Assembly: GCA_034509425.1 (NCBI GenBank)
Contig: JAVTVJ010000508.1
Location: 1-64,000 of the forward strand
Reading direction: 5' to 3'
Length of the DNA: 64,000 bases
From: Eopsaltria australis
Taxonomy: Eukaryota > Chordata > Aves > Passeriformes > Petroicidae
Shown here: positions 1 to 8,609 of the stretch, piece by piece
How the letters are laid out: each line of letters starts with the position of its first letter
Position numbering within the stretch: the stretch's first letter is position 1
Notes under the pieces: model-generated
What the model saw: only the letters and a program-made list of their open reading frames with translations
The model's database searches: none
What the model was told of the DNA's origin: nothing
Made by a program: the position numbers and the translations under genes

Positions 1-1
1 C

Positions 2-1654
2 CACCGAAGCACGGCAGTCACCAACCCTTTCTACCCTGAGTCTGGCCAGCTCAGGGTGGACCCATTCCTCACGATTTACCCTAGTTCGCCGTCCCCAGTT
101 GCGCCCGTTGCGCGGATTCCCCCTCCGAGTTATAGTAGTTTTGAATTTAAGGGAACGCCACAAAATGGCGTTGGGAGAAATTTTGCTGCGCCATTGCAAG
201 ATGGCGGATCGGGACTTTTGCCGCAATGCGGCAGCGGTGTGGACTTTGGCGCGCGCGCGAACCGGAGTGACGTGAATCCCTTCTACCCCGCCCCCTCCTC
301 CCTAGCCCCCACCCCCGCGTCGAGTGACACGTCGGTCACACCCCCTGCGGCCGATGATGTCATTGCGTCGGGGCCCCTCCTTCCTCCCGCCCACGAAGTT
401 CCCCGCCCCCTCGGTCGCCCCACCCCTTACCCTGTAACTCCCACCCCAGTCCCGCCTCCAATCCCGCCCAGATCCGCCCCTGCCGGGAACCCCGCCCCTC
501 CCGTTGGCGTGCCCGCCCCCTTGTTTACCCACGCTGTACCCCTTCCGGTTTCCCACGGTCTACCTTCCGGTTCCCACGGTCCTACCCCGGAAGCGGGAAG
601 GGATGACGCCTATCCCACCCGGGCCTCCGAAGTCTATACCACCGGGGCCTCTCCCCCATCGCAGTTGCCGGTAGCCGTGCCCTTTGCGGCACCGGTGACG
701 TACAACCGGCAGCGTAACATCGCGCGGTGGGAACCCATACAGCAAGGAGTAATTAAGGATATTTGCAAAGCGAGTCAGGAGTTTGGGCGCGCGTCTCCCT
801 ATTTCAAGGGGTTGATAAACTCCACGTTTGAAGCATCGTTGTTGGTGCCACACGATTTAAAACTCCTGATGTCGAGCCTTTTAATCGAACCGGATTTCTG
901 GGTTTGGGAAAGCAGGTGGCACAGGGAGCTGCAAAAGTTACTTGCCACCTATCGCGGTGACCCCGCCAAAGCCTCCCTCACTATGGAACACCCTAGTGGG
1001 GAGGGAGCGTTTTCGGAACCCGGGGAGCAAGCCAAAAACATTCCGGCTGAAGTCTTTAAAGACATACAGCGGGCAGCGCGATCGGTGCTGTTTAGTTTAG
1101 CCGCTGACGGTGACCCTGCTCAGGGTTATACTGCCATAAAGCAGGGTCCCCAAGAGAGGTTTGTTACCTTTGTAAATAGACTTCGGGAGTCCGTGGCGCG
1201 TGCAGTTACCAACCCAGTCGTGCAAAAGGAGATGCTAGTAGAACTTGTTAGGGAGAACTCTAACGAGGAGTGCCGTAGGGTCATTGAGCTGATGCCTTGG
1301 GAGCCTCCGCCCACCATCGAGCTTATTACTGAGCGCTGCTCCCAAGTGAGGCTGCCAAAGCCAGAGACCCCTGACTTGGCGAAAGTAAAACCCCCCCCCG
1401 CGCATTCCTATGGCGTCACAGCAGCGCCAGCTGAAAAACGTTGTTATAACTGTGGGAAGTTGGGTCATTTTATCAAAGACTGTAGACTCTCTCGCAAAGG
1501 ACATTTTAACTGCACTAACTCTGTGAATCCCGAGTTACCGGCAGGTCCCGCCTCTCATCAAAACAACGTGACAGCCCAACCCACGCCGTGTTCCTGTTGC
1601 CACTCCTCGGGAAACGGGAAGGGGAGGGCGGGTCAGTGCCGCGCTCCGCAATAA
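2..1654 (+). CDS. gag: Gag polyprotein, 5'-truncated by the window edge
   Basis: This is the structural polyprotein of the provirus. The frame is open from base 2, so the true start lies outside; the GTG at 56 is not a credible start. Counting residues from base 56: a proline-rich region fills about 1-215, with a PPSY late-domain-type motif at 23-26 (bases 122-133). The capsid follows at about 215-440. It contains the major homology region near 361-380, recognisable by the QGPxExFxxFVxRL pattern. One CCHC zinc knuckle (C-X2-C-X4-H-X4-C, bases 1442-1483) marks nucleocapsid. I see no intact second knuckle; the later Cys/His-rich tail is degenerate. The motif NPFYP occurs twice (bases 23-37 and 275-289). 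The frame ends TAA at 1652-1654, downstream of the frameshift heptamer. Matrix is not visible. Confidence 0.95.
   Translation, partial: HRSTAVTNPFYPESGQLRVDPFLTIYPSSPSPVAPVARIPPPSYSSFEFKGTPQNGVGRNFAAPLQDGGSGLLPQCGSGVDFGARANRSDVNPFYPAPSSLAPTPASSDTSVTPPAADDVIASGPLLPPAHEVPRPLGRPTPYPVTPTPVPPPIPPRSAPAGNPAPPVGVPAPLFTHAVPLPVSHGLPSGSHGPTPEAGRDDAYPTRASEVYTTGASPPSQLPVAVPFAAPVTYNRQRNIARWEPIQQGVIKDICKASQEFGRASPYFKGLINSTFEASLLVPHDLKLLMSSLLIEPDFWVWESRWHRELQKLLATYRGDPAKASLTMEHPSGEGAFSEPGEQAKNIPAEVFKDIQRAARSVLFSLAADGDPAQGYTAIKQGPQERFVTFVNRLRESVARAVTNPVVQKEMLVELVRENSNEECRRVIELMPWEPPPTIELITERCSQVRLPKPETPDLAKVKPPPAHSYGVTAAPAEKRCYNCGKLGHFIKDCRLSRKGHFNCTNSVNPELPAGPASHQNNVTAQPTPCSCCHSSGNGKGRAGQCRAPQ
1609..1615 (+). 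promoter_or_regulatory. gag-pro -1 ribosomal frameshift heptamer GGGAAAC
   Basis: The heptamer G GGA AAC is in the correct register of the gag frame (GGA 1610-1612, AAC 1613-1615). Slipping back one base enters the pro frame, which is open from there to 2445. It fits the X XXY YYZ rule, and the same heptamer is used at the gag-pro junction of simian betaretroviruses. Gag continues 13 codons past it before its stop. Confidence 0.9.
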
Positions 1655-2445
1655 ATAAGTTAAACGCTGCACCTGGGGAGTCCACGACATCGACTTCACC
1701 AACCTACAGAGAACTCACGAGACTTCAACAGCCGGCGCGTCCACATTCGACAACGCGGCACTCTGCAGAGCCCTCGCCGAGTGACTCCAATCGCCTGGAT
1801 GTGGTGAGCTCGTTCGTTTTACATCTCACGGACACTCCACCTCACCACGTTGCTGTGGAACTGATAAATGCACCACACCACCCGTGCACATTACTTATAG
1901 TGGGAGATTCTATAAGAGGTCCCCCAGGACTTTTTGTGATCCCGGAGGTGAAACTTTATCAACCTAAAAAACCTATCGGTGTCACCATCATGTTAAATAC
2001 CACACCCTGGTTTTTGCCTAAAGGGACTTGGTTAGGCCAAGCACTGATTTTACCCGAGAACATCCCTAGGGACACACGAACTCCGTTTGTATGGTGGACC
2101 CAGGTAGTTGGTACAGACAAACCATTCACTGACTGTAAGCTTATTAATGGCCAGAGTTCTGTCACCAGGACAGGAATGATAGATATGGGATCTGCTGTTA
2201 CTATCATCGCTGACACAGAGTGGCCATCTGACTGGGGCACCAAAGACTTGAACGAATCCCTAAAGGGAGTCGGGGGAACAGTGTCTGCTAAAAGGGCAAA
2301 ATCGGACATTCTTATCGAGGGTCCCGATGGACATGTAGGGACCGTGAGGCCATTCATAGTTTCCTCGGGTTTTACATTGTGGGGCAGAGACCTGCTAGAC
2401 CAGTGGGGTGCGAGGATTGAGATCCCTCCGCCTCAGGATTTTTAG
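1609..2445 (+). CDS. pro: Pro: dUTPase-like segment plus aspartic protease, reached by -1 frameshift
   Basis: This is the protease frame, made as a Gag-Pro fusion by the shift at 1609. It runs uninterrupted to TAG at 2443-2445. The N-terminal half, up to about base 2075, resembles a retroviral dUTPase fold. It ends in a GTWLGQALILP stretch like the family's C-terminal conserved strand, but I cannot find the Asp/Tyr catalytic motif, so activity is doubtful. The protease follows: its active-site triad should read D-T-G, but the sequence has D-M-G (bases 2182-2190). The flap region and the conserved C-terminal GRDLL helix are present. No glycine-rich G-patch is visible after the protease, unlike mammalian betaretroviruses. 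The odd triad suggests a weakened or dead enzyme in an otherwise intact frame. Confidence 0.9.
   Translation, partial: GKREGEGGSVPRSAINKLNAAPGESTTSTSPTYRELTRLQQPARPHSTTRHSAEPSPSDSNRLDVVSSFVLHLTDTPPHHVAVELINAPHHPCTLLIVGDSIRGPPGLFVIPEVKLYQPKKPIGVTIMLNTTPWFLPKGTWLGQALILPENIPRDTRTPFVWWTQVVGTDKPFTDCKLINGQSSVTRTGMIDMGSAVTIIADTEWPSDWGTKDLNESLKGVGGTVSAKRAKSDILIEGPDGHVGTVRPFIVSSGFTLWGRDLLDQWGARIEIPPPQDF
1623..1669 (+). promoter_or_regulatory. Putative frameshift-stimulating pseudoknot
   Basis: Seven bases after the heptamer, 1623-1631 can pair with 1639-1647 (four pairs, one G-G mismatch, four pairs). This closes a 7-base loop. Loop bases 1634-1638 can pair with 1665-1669 (five pairs, one wobble), giving an H-type pseudoknot with an A/T-rich second loop. 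The spacing is in the range usual for frameshift stimulators. The pairing was worked out by eye and no energies were calculated. Confidence 0.55.
2436..2442 (+). promoter_or_regulatory. pro-pol -1 ribosomal frameshift heptamer GGATTTT
   Basis: G GAT TTT lies in pro register directly before the pro stop TAG (2443-2445). A one-base slip enters the pol frame. It closely matches the type used at the pro-pol junction of mouse mammary tumour virus, differing in the last base. A stop codon immediately after the slip site commonly promotes slippage. Confidence 0.8.
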
Positions 2446-5123
2446 TGGGGGCCACCTCAAAGCGCGCTGGGCCACAAGTTCCACCCATTAAGTGGCTCTC
2501 TGATAAACCCATCCGGATCGAGCAGTGGCCCCTACGAGGTGATAAGTTAAGCGCGCTCCACGAACTGGTCAACGAACAGCTGAGACTAGGTCGCATTACA
2601 CCATCCCACAGCCCGTGGAACTCTCCGATATTTGTAATAAAAAAGCCCAAATCTGACAGTTACAGGCTACTGCACGACCTTCGTGCCATTAATGCGGTAA
2701 TAGAGGAGATGGGCCCCCTGCAGCCTGGACTCCCATCACCAGCAATGTTGCCAAGGGGGTGGCCCGTCACCATAATAGACATTAAAGACTGTTTCTTTAG
2801 TATCCCTCTGCATCCTGCAGATGCTCCCAGGTTTGCCTTCACAGTGCCTGCAATCAATCAGGAGGAACCTGTGCGACGCGACCATTGGCTCGTCCTCCCC
2901 CAGGGAATGAGAAATTCCCCCTCCCTTTGCCAATGGTACGTCTCCGGGGTCCTCTCTCCGGTACGAAAGGCATTTCCAGCTGTCCGTATCCTGCACTACA
3001 TGGACGACATACTCGTCTGCGCACCTTCGCAAGAACAGCTACAACCAGCCCTGACTGCAGTTCTCCAGGCCATCGAGAACGTCGGTATGAAAGTGAATCC
3101 TAAGAAAATACAGTCCACGTCACCTTGGAATTATTTGGGGTCACGTATTACCAGCACCTTCATTGAGCCTCAACTGATGAAACTTCCTGAAGAGCCTGCC
3201 ACGCTTCGTGAGTTGCATCAGTTGTGTGGATCTATCAATTGGCTGCGACCCTTCCTAGGACTGAAGAACACAGACTTGCAGCCTTTGTTTCAACTCCTGC
3301 GGGGAGGCCGTGCCCTGGATGCACCCATTCAATTCACCACGGAGGCGAGAGGGGCAGTTGGTAAAGTACTAACAGCACTACACACAAAACGGACACATAG
3401 GATTAACCCGGTTCTTCCCTTCCGTTTCAGCATTCTAGGGAAGAACCCGAAGTACCATGGGTTAATATTTCAATGGGATGAGCAGGTGAGGGATCCCCTC
3501 CTGATAGTGGAGTGGATATTCCTACCTAATACGCCATCCAAAACAATCACGACGCCACAAGAGTTGGTGGCCGAGCTTATAATCAAAGCTCGCCAGCGTC
3601 TCCGTACCCTGGCTGGCTGTGATTTTGCGTGCATCCAAACACCCTGGAAGAGAGATCAATTTGAGTCTGTCTTCCAGGAGAGTGAACATCTCCAATTAGC
3701 TCTGGAAAACTTCTCCGGTCAAATTGGGCACCAAAAGCTAAAACACCATCTTTTTAATTCGGAATTTCATTTGGCCCCAGAATTTGTTCAAAGTAAAACT
3801 CCAATTCCTGATGCCCTAACCATTTTCACAGACGGCTCTGGGTCATCCCACAAGGCTGTGCTGACGTGGGAAAATCCAGAGACCCTCAAATGGGAAGAGG
3901 AAATTCTGGTGGTTGAGGGTTCTCCTCAAATTGCTGAGTTATCCGCCGTTGTTAAGGCATTCGAGCGGTTCCAGGAGCAACCGATAAATTTGGTGACAGA
4001 TTCGGCCTATGTAGCGGGGATTGTTTCCAGGATTGAACATTCTCTATTGAAAGAGGTGAGTCATCAAAGACTTTTTGGGTTGCTTGCATCTTTGTTACAG
4101 CTCCTTTCCCACCGCAAGCATCCCTTCTTTGTAATGCACACAAGGTCACACACCAACCTACCCGGTTACATCGCAGAAGGTAATCAGAGAGCTGATGCAT
4201 TAGCGATGTCTGTGCACAATTGTTCAGTTCCTGACGTTGTGGCACAGGCACGTTTGAGCCACCAATTCTACCATCAAAATGCCCCTGCCCTCCGTAGGAT
4301 GTTTAACCTGTCCTCGGAGCAGGCTAGGGCCATAGTGGCAACATGTCCGTCCTGTCAGAAACATCAAATTCCTGCCTTTAACGCTGGGGTCAATCCCCGA
4401 GGTCTCCATTCTAACGAGGTATGGCAAGCAGACATAACCCATTATGCACCTTTTGGTCGTCTTAAATATATTCATGTATCAACTGACACATTTTCTGGTG
4501 CCACCTTTGCGTCGGTTCACACCGGAGAAAAGGCAAGAGACGTTAAAAAACATTTTCTAATGGCATTTTCTGTTTTAGGAGTGCCAAAGTCTATAAAAAC
4601 TGATAATGGACCTTGTTATGTTTCAGCTAGTTTTAAAAAATTTTTACAGGAATGGGGAATTAGCCATACCACCGGCATACCCCATTCCCCAACTGGCCAA
4701 GCTATAGTTGAAAGAAAACATCAGGAGATTAAACGCATCCTTGAGCAGCAGCAGCGGGGAGGAACAGAGGAAAAGACGCCCATTGAGCGACTCTGTAAGG
4801 TGTTGTTTACCTTAAATTTTCTAAATTGTACTGATTCGGAGCCTTCCCCCCCCGTCTTTAGACATTTCACAAATTCGGCCAGGATGAAATTGGCAGAAAA
4901 ACCTCTTGTGCTATTCAAGGATCCGGAAAATGGCCAGATTAAAGGTCCAGTCGAGCTGATTGTATGGGGAAGAGGGTATGGGTGTGTTTCTACAACAGCA
5001 GGTCCCCGGTGGATCCCGGCGAGAGCAATCCGCCCATACCTCCAGAGTGACCCACAGACCCCACAGGACAACCAGAACGTCAGCTTCGCATGGAAGCGAA
5101 GAAGAAAGAAGGCAACATCATAG
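2436..5123 (+). CDS. pol: Pol: reverse transcriptase, RNase H and integrase, full length
   Basis: Reached from pro by the second -1 shift; residue 1 is counted from base 2445, about 892 residues. Reverse transcriptase: the first palm Asp lies in IDIKDCFFSIPLH, LPQGM is present, and the catalytic YMDD box is at residues 185-188 (bases 2997-3008). RNase H has the full D-E-D-D set at D463, E498, D519 and D584. Integrase has the HHCC zinc site at H606, H610, C634 and C637, then D663, D720 and E756 with the canonical 35-residue spacing between the last two. A C-terminal GRGYG...RWIP region resembles the integrase SH3-like domain. The length is normal for the family and there is no stop or frameshift. 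Pol ends 40 bases before the ATG opening the env remnant at 5164. Confidence 0.97.
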   Translation, partial: GFLVGATSKRAGPQVPPIKWLSDKPIRIEQWPLRGDKLSALHELVNEQLRLGRITPSHSPWNSPIFVIKKPKSDSYRLLHDLRAINAVIEEMGPLQPGLPSPAMLPRGWPVTIIDIKDCFFSIPLHPADAPRFAFTVPAINQEEPVRRDHWLVLPQGMRNSPSLCQWYVSGVLSPVRKAFPAVRILHYMDDILVCAPSQEQLQPALTAVLQAIENVGMKVNPKKIQSTSPWNYLGSRITSTFIEPQLMKLPEEPATLRELHQLCGSINWLRPFLGLKNTDLQPLFQLLRGGRALDAPIQFTTEARGAVGKVLTALHTKRTHRINPVLPFRFSILGKNPKYHGLIFQWDEQVRDPLLIVEWIFLPNTPSKTITTPQELVAELIIKARQRLRTLAGCDFACIQTPWKRDQFESVFQESEHLQLALENFSGQIGHQKLKHHLFNSEFHLAPEFVQSKTPIPDALTIFTDGSGSSHKAVLTWENPETLKWEEEILVVEGSPQIAELSAVVKAFERFQEQPINLVTDSAYVAGIVSRIEHSLLKEVSHQRLFGLLASLLQLLSHRKHPFFVMHTRSHTNLPGYIAEGNQRADALAMSVHNCSVPDVVAQARLSHQFYHQNAPALRRMFNLSSEQARAIVATCPSCQKHQIPAFNAGVNPRGLHSNEVWQADITHYAPFGRLKYIHVSTDTFSGATFASVHTGEKARDVKKHFLMAFSVLGVPKSIKTDNGPCYVSASFKKFLQEWGISHTTGIPHSPTGQAIVERKHQEIKRILEQQQRGGTEEKTPIERLCKVLFTLNFLNCTDSEPSPPVFRHFTNSARMKLAEKPLVLFKDPENGQIKGPVELIVWGRGYGCVSTTAGPRWIPARAIRPYLQSDPQTPQDNQNVSFAWKRRRKKATS

Positions 5124-5163
5124 ACTGTGTTCCAACCATGAGCAGCTAAGAGCACCAGCAACA

Positions 5164-5899
5164 ATGCTCAAAACCTTCACAGCCCTACTCCCCTTTCCCC
5201 TTTTCCCCACCCCACACTTACCTGAATGTTCTATCCTTACCCTGTCCTTGTTGAATGTTCTGAGAGGGGAAGAGTTGGTAGAAGTCAACTTTGCTGGGAA
5301 AGAGTTGTTTATACTTACCTTCCTGTTTCAGTACACCTTGATAACAGAAGTAATGGAGCTGGAAAGTGTGACCAAAATTCTGCTGTCCCTGTGGCTGCTG
5401 GCGACGATGACTCACCGTTGGCCAGAGACATCCGGCTGGATCCTTCCGCAACCGAAGGAGACTGTGTGGGTCACGCTCGCCAAGTCATTGAAACAAGACA
5501 ATCTCTGTTTGAATACGGATGCTGCCGAGAACCCCCTGTCAACCTGTCTGCATCCACGCCACTATACAGGGGATCCAGCAGCAGCTCCAAGATCTACATG
5601 TTGAAAGCAAGGATTGGCTGCGGACCATGTTCGCACAAACAGGACTTTCATCATGGGCTACAGAACTGTTGTCCACCCTTGTTTGGATTTTAGTTGTCAT
5701 TTTAATTGTGCTCTGTTTGTTTTCATGTTTAAAAAATGTCCTTGTTTCTATGATTTCTCGTTCTTTCTTAGAAAACAAGAAACGGGGAGATGTTGCAGTT
5801 GTCATGGCAACGTCGGCCCCGGGCTCCCGGAAGGAAGGGTGGTGGGTGAAACCATCTCGTGGAAAGAATCCCCCGGGAGCCATCCCGACCTTGGTTTAG
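5164..5899 (+). pseudogene. env: Envelope gene remnant with large internal deletion and frame change
   Basis: From ATG 5164, one frame gives a leader with a hydrophobic stretch (ILLSLWLLATM). It is followed by a segment with a WVTLA...LCL...NPLSTCL pattern that recalls the start of surface subunits in alpharetrovirus-like avian envelopes. That frame stops at 5604. A different frame, open from at least 5519 to 5899, carries the end of a transmembrane subunit: an IQQQLQDLHVESKDWL heptad-like segment, a membrane anchor (TLVWILVVILIVLCLFSCL) and a short basic tail. This second frame runs about 100 bases into the LTR. Most of SU and the front of TM, including the fusion peptide region and disulfide motif, are missing. 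The junction is near 5545-5560. No functional Env can be made. Confidence 0.88.
5777..5790 (+). promoter_or_regulatory. Polypurine tract (plus-strand primer)
   Basis: The run AAGAAACGGGGAGA sits directly before the TGTTGC that opens the 3' LTR. One C interrupts it. Its position and composition fit the retroviral plus-strand primer. Confidence 0.82.
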
Positions 5900-6383
5900 T
5901 CCATTTAGTCTAGGTTACGCCTCTGTTTGATAATTTGTTAGTTGTGTTGTCTGTCAAGTTCTGTATCCTCCCCTGTTTCTGGAAAGCTCCGTGCAGGTGC
6001 TTCTCGGATTGGTCCCTGAACCTTTTTCCCTCCCTCCCTTACTCCCGGTTGGTTTGTGATTCCTCTCCCCGCCCCAACTCCTCCCCCTTGCTCTGCCGTG
6101 ATTGGTTGCCTGAGTTGTTTATCCGTCCCTGCACAGCCTTGTCCGGCGCCATTGTGCTTGGGACGAGGATCAATAAACGTTCCTGTTGCCCAGCATAGTC
6201 GCCGCTCCTTATTGTCTTGATTTCGCAGCTACTGGTAGCAAGAACCCACGCTTGCGAACACCGAAACCTCAGCACTTGGGATTAGCGTTGCTGTGGGCAG
6301 GGAAACCTTAGCCCTGGTGGCGCCCGGGCGGCTGAGGCAACCATCCAGCAGGTGACCACGAGGCCGCGAAGCCACGAGGTACA
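5791..6383 (+). repeat. 3' LTR of the provirus
   Basis: It starts TGTTGCAG right after the purine tract. U3 contains two inverted CCAAT boxes (ATTGG near 6008 and 6102) and a CCCCGCCCC GC box near 6067. No clear TATA box is visible. The polyadenylation signal is at 6172 with a T-rich stretch downstream. The 3' end is uncertain. I place it at ACA 6381-6383, where GC-rich sequence changes abruptly to AT-rich host DNA. An earlier end at AACA near 6260 is possible, which would leave about 120 GC-rich bases unexplained. The matching target duplication lies outside the window. Confidence 0.8.
6172..6177 (+). terminator. Proviral polyadenylation signal AATAAA
   Basis: Canonical AATAAA in the 3' LTR, about 15-20 bases before CA sites at 6190-6195 and with T-rich sequence at 6207-6222. 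Confidence 0.8.
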
Positions 6384-8570
6384 CTTATTATTTTTAATAC
6401 AAGGAGGCTTGTGGAGGATGGAGGAGAGGCAACTATAACACATCTATCAGAAGTAAAGAGTGTGTACCACAACTGATGTGTTCTGTTACATAAGAAATTA
6501 CAGAAAACAGAAATTTGTTCTTAATACCTGGAGGTGAGACATATATTCAATTTATTTCAAATTTTCCTTAGATGTAAAAACCACTGAAAGTTTGTCCATA
6601 AGTGTTGCTATAAACAATTGAGTCTTGCTTCAGTATACCAGAGCTGAAAGTCTCTTCTTTAGATTTTTATATGTGAAAGAAATTCTCTGTATACACTAAG
6701 ATGAGATGTCAGGGCCCAGAGAGCAACAAGAGGCCCCAGTGATCCTGATCAGCCTCCCCTGGATGCCCACATCCATATACTTTCAAGTTCCCAGCTCACC
6801 TGCCTGCAAAGAGAAGACTCTTGCCCTACCTCTAGGGTCCTAAAATATTAATTTCTGTTGCTTGTTTCTGTGAAATATTTCAGTAAAACACCTTAAAATA
6901 ATAAGATTTGTGGCCAGACTTTTTTTGCTTATATGATGGTTATATCCTTGGTTTACAGTAAGATGCAGCATCCTGTAGTCTCCAAAAGACTGAGATTTAA
7001 AATCCACATGAGCATTACTGTATTCTGAAATCTGTTCTGCACCAAATCCCTTGGAAAGCAGTACAACATTTCACAGATTTTTTTTTTTCCTTTTTTGCTT
7101 CTCTGTATGGAATTACTCAATAATGTAAGATAGATATAAACACCTTTGTGATGAAAAGGCATAAATGTCCCTGGCTGGTTAATAATTACAGTTGAAAAAA
7201 GAGGTTAAATTTAGGATACTGTGGAAGGTGGCAAGGGCCCCAGTAGCTTCCCCTTTCATCTGGCTACTATTTTCATTCTGCAAGAGCGTATGAGTGCTAG
7301 TGTGTGCTCCAGGGAACCATGTGGAATGAAACAATCCCCTACAGAAATGGAGTGTAACGAGGCTGGCCACTGGGCAGTAAAACATTGGTGTTTGTCTGAC
7401 AGTTTGGGAGTTCACCAGTTTTGGGCCTCCATGATGCCCAATAAATGGGGTTATGGAAGAATTCCCTTCTCTATTTCATTTTCTTGCCTAAAAGCATTCC
7501 TGTCTCAGGTTAGACAGATCTTTCCTTGGCAGTCCCTACAGACTTCACTTTGAAACCACATAAAATGGCACATAGGAATGCAGCATCAGACTCAAGCAGA
7601 AATGACTGAATTCTGGCCTTGGCATCAGGCCACGTGCACCTTGGTTTGAGATACATTAGTGATCCCACACAGACCTGAAGCCTTTGACAGTCTGACACTG
7701 GAACAAGTAGCAACACATGGCCTGTGTCTATATTATTAACATTTCACAAGTTACAGTACAGTATCACTGTTTCTATCTTTGAGTTAAAAGCATTTTCCTA
7801 CATGGAAAGTACTAAATGAACCCTTAAAAGTCCCGAACATTTACAGTTAAAAAAACCACAACATCTCTTCAACATCAGCCTTTATTCTGGTGTGGCAGAT
7901 GGTACACATTTCTGTTTCGATCAGAAAAAATGTCGTGTTAAGAAATATTTCCATGTAACTTTTATTTATGCTATTTGAAAACAAGCCCCAGTTAACCCGA
8001 TCAGAAGATTTACACCAAAAAGACATTACTACCAACCGTTCACTATCCCAAACCTTGGTAATTCAAAACACTAAATATCTTTTTGCCAAACAGCAGTGTC
8101 AATGAAGACGCTAATAAGAGACAAATTCCTTCTTTTTAATTAACACATTTAAAACAAATTAGTCATTATCAGACATTGCATGCTGTGGGTCAGCTGTGGG
8201 TATGCTGAACTGCAGTCCAAAAACACTCACAGCACTCTGCTCATTTTTGTTGCATGCTAGACTGCAAACATCTGACAGGATGGAAAACTAAGTATGTTCA
8301 AATAAACCAGAAGGAATATCTCCAAAAACTGGCATGCACATTAACCCAAAACAGCTGGCTGTCCAAATGATCGCTAATTCAGTTTTCATTATCACTCTTA
8401 TTTTGTTTACTGAAACATTCTTTAGAATGTTTTATAGAACCACAGGGGAGATGCAGGAGTTATATATTGGAGAAAATTCTATTACCATACCCAGTCCACT
8501 CTATTATACTGTTCCCTCCAGGAAAACAACGAAGTATTTTGCTAGTTTATAATTTTCTTCTCTTTTGCAG

Positions 8571-8609
8571 TAGGAATTAGACGCTTATCTGAAGAAAGAG
8601 GATTAAATT
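8571..8609 (+). other. Candidate 39-nt microexon
   Basis: A strong acceptor (a long T/C tract ending TTTTGCAG at 8570) and a strong donor (GTAAGT from 8610) bracket 39 bases. Only one frame is open, reading GIRRLSEERGLN with one split codon at each end (phase 1 on both sides), so inclusion would preserve frame. I do not recognise the peptide, and no partner exon with matching phase was found. A chance match in AT-rich DNA is quite possible. Confidence 0.25.

Larger units (their letters stand above)
1..6383 (+). mobile_element. Endogenous betaretrovirus-like (class II) provirus, 5' end outside window
   Basis: The order seen is gag - pro - pol - env remnant - purine tract - 3' LTR, all on the + strand. 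Pro lies in its own frame and is reached by a first -1 shift, and pol by a second. This two-shift layout, with a dUTPase-like segment ahead of the protease, is typical of betaretroviruses and related class II avian ERVs. Gag, pro and pol contain no internal stop or frame break in the visible part. Env is the exception, being largely deleted. The coding part is CpG- and GC-rich compared with the AT-rich host DNA that follows, as expected of a young insertion. The 5' LTR, primer-binding site and start of gag lie left of base 1, so LTR-LTR divergence cannot be used here to date it. Confidence 0.96.

Noticed and set aside
302..556. Minus-strand open frame inside gag
   Set aside because: It is antisense to the proline- and GC-rich gag region; low-complexity Gly/Arg composition is what that strand must give.
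6302..6345. TGGCGCCC stretch as a genuine lysine-type primer-binding site
   Set aside because: Only the first bases match. It does not directly follow a CA-terminated LTR end, and a primer site is not expected after a 3' LTR.
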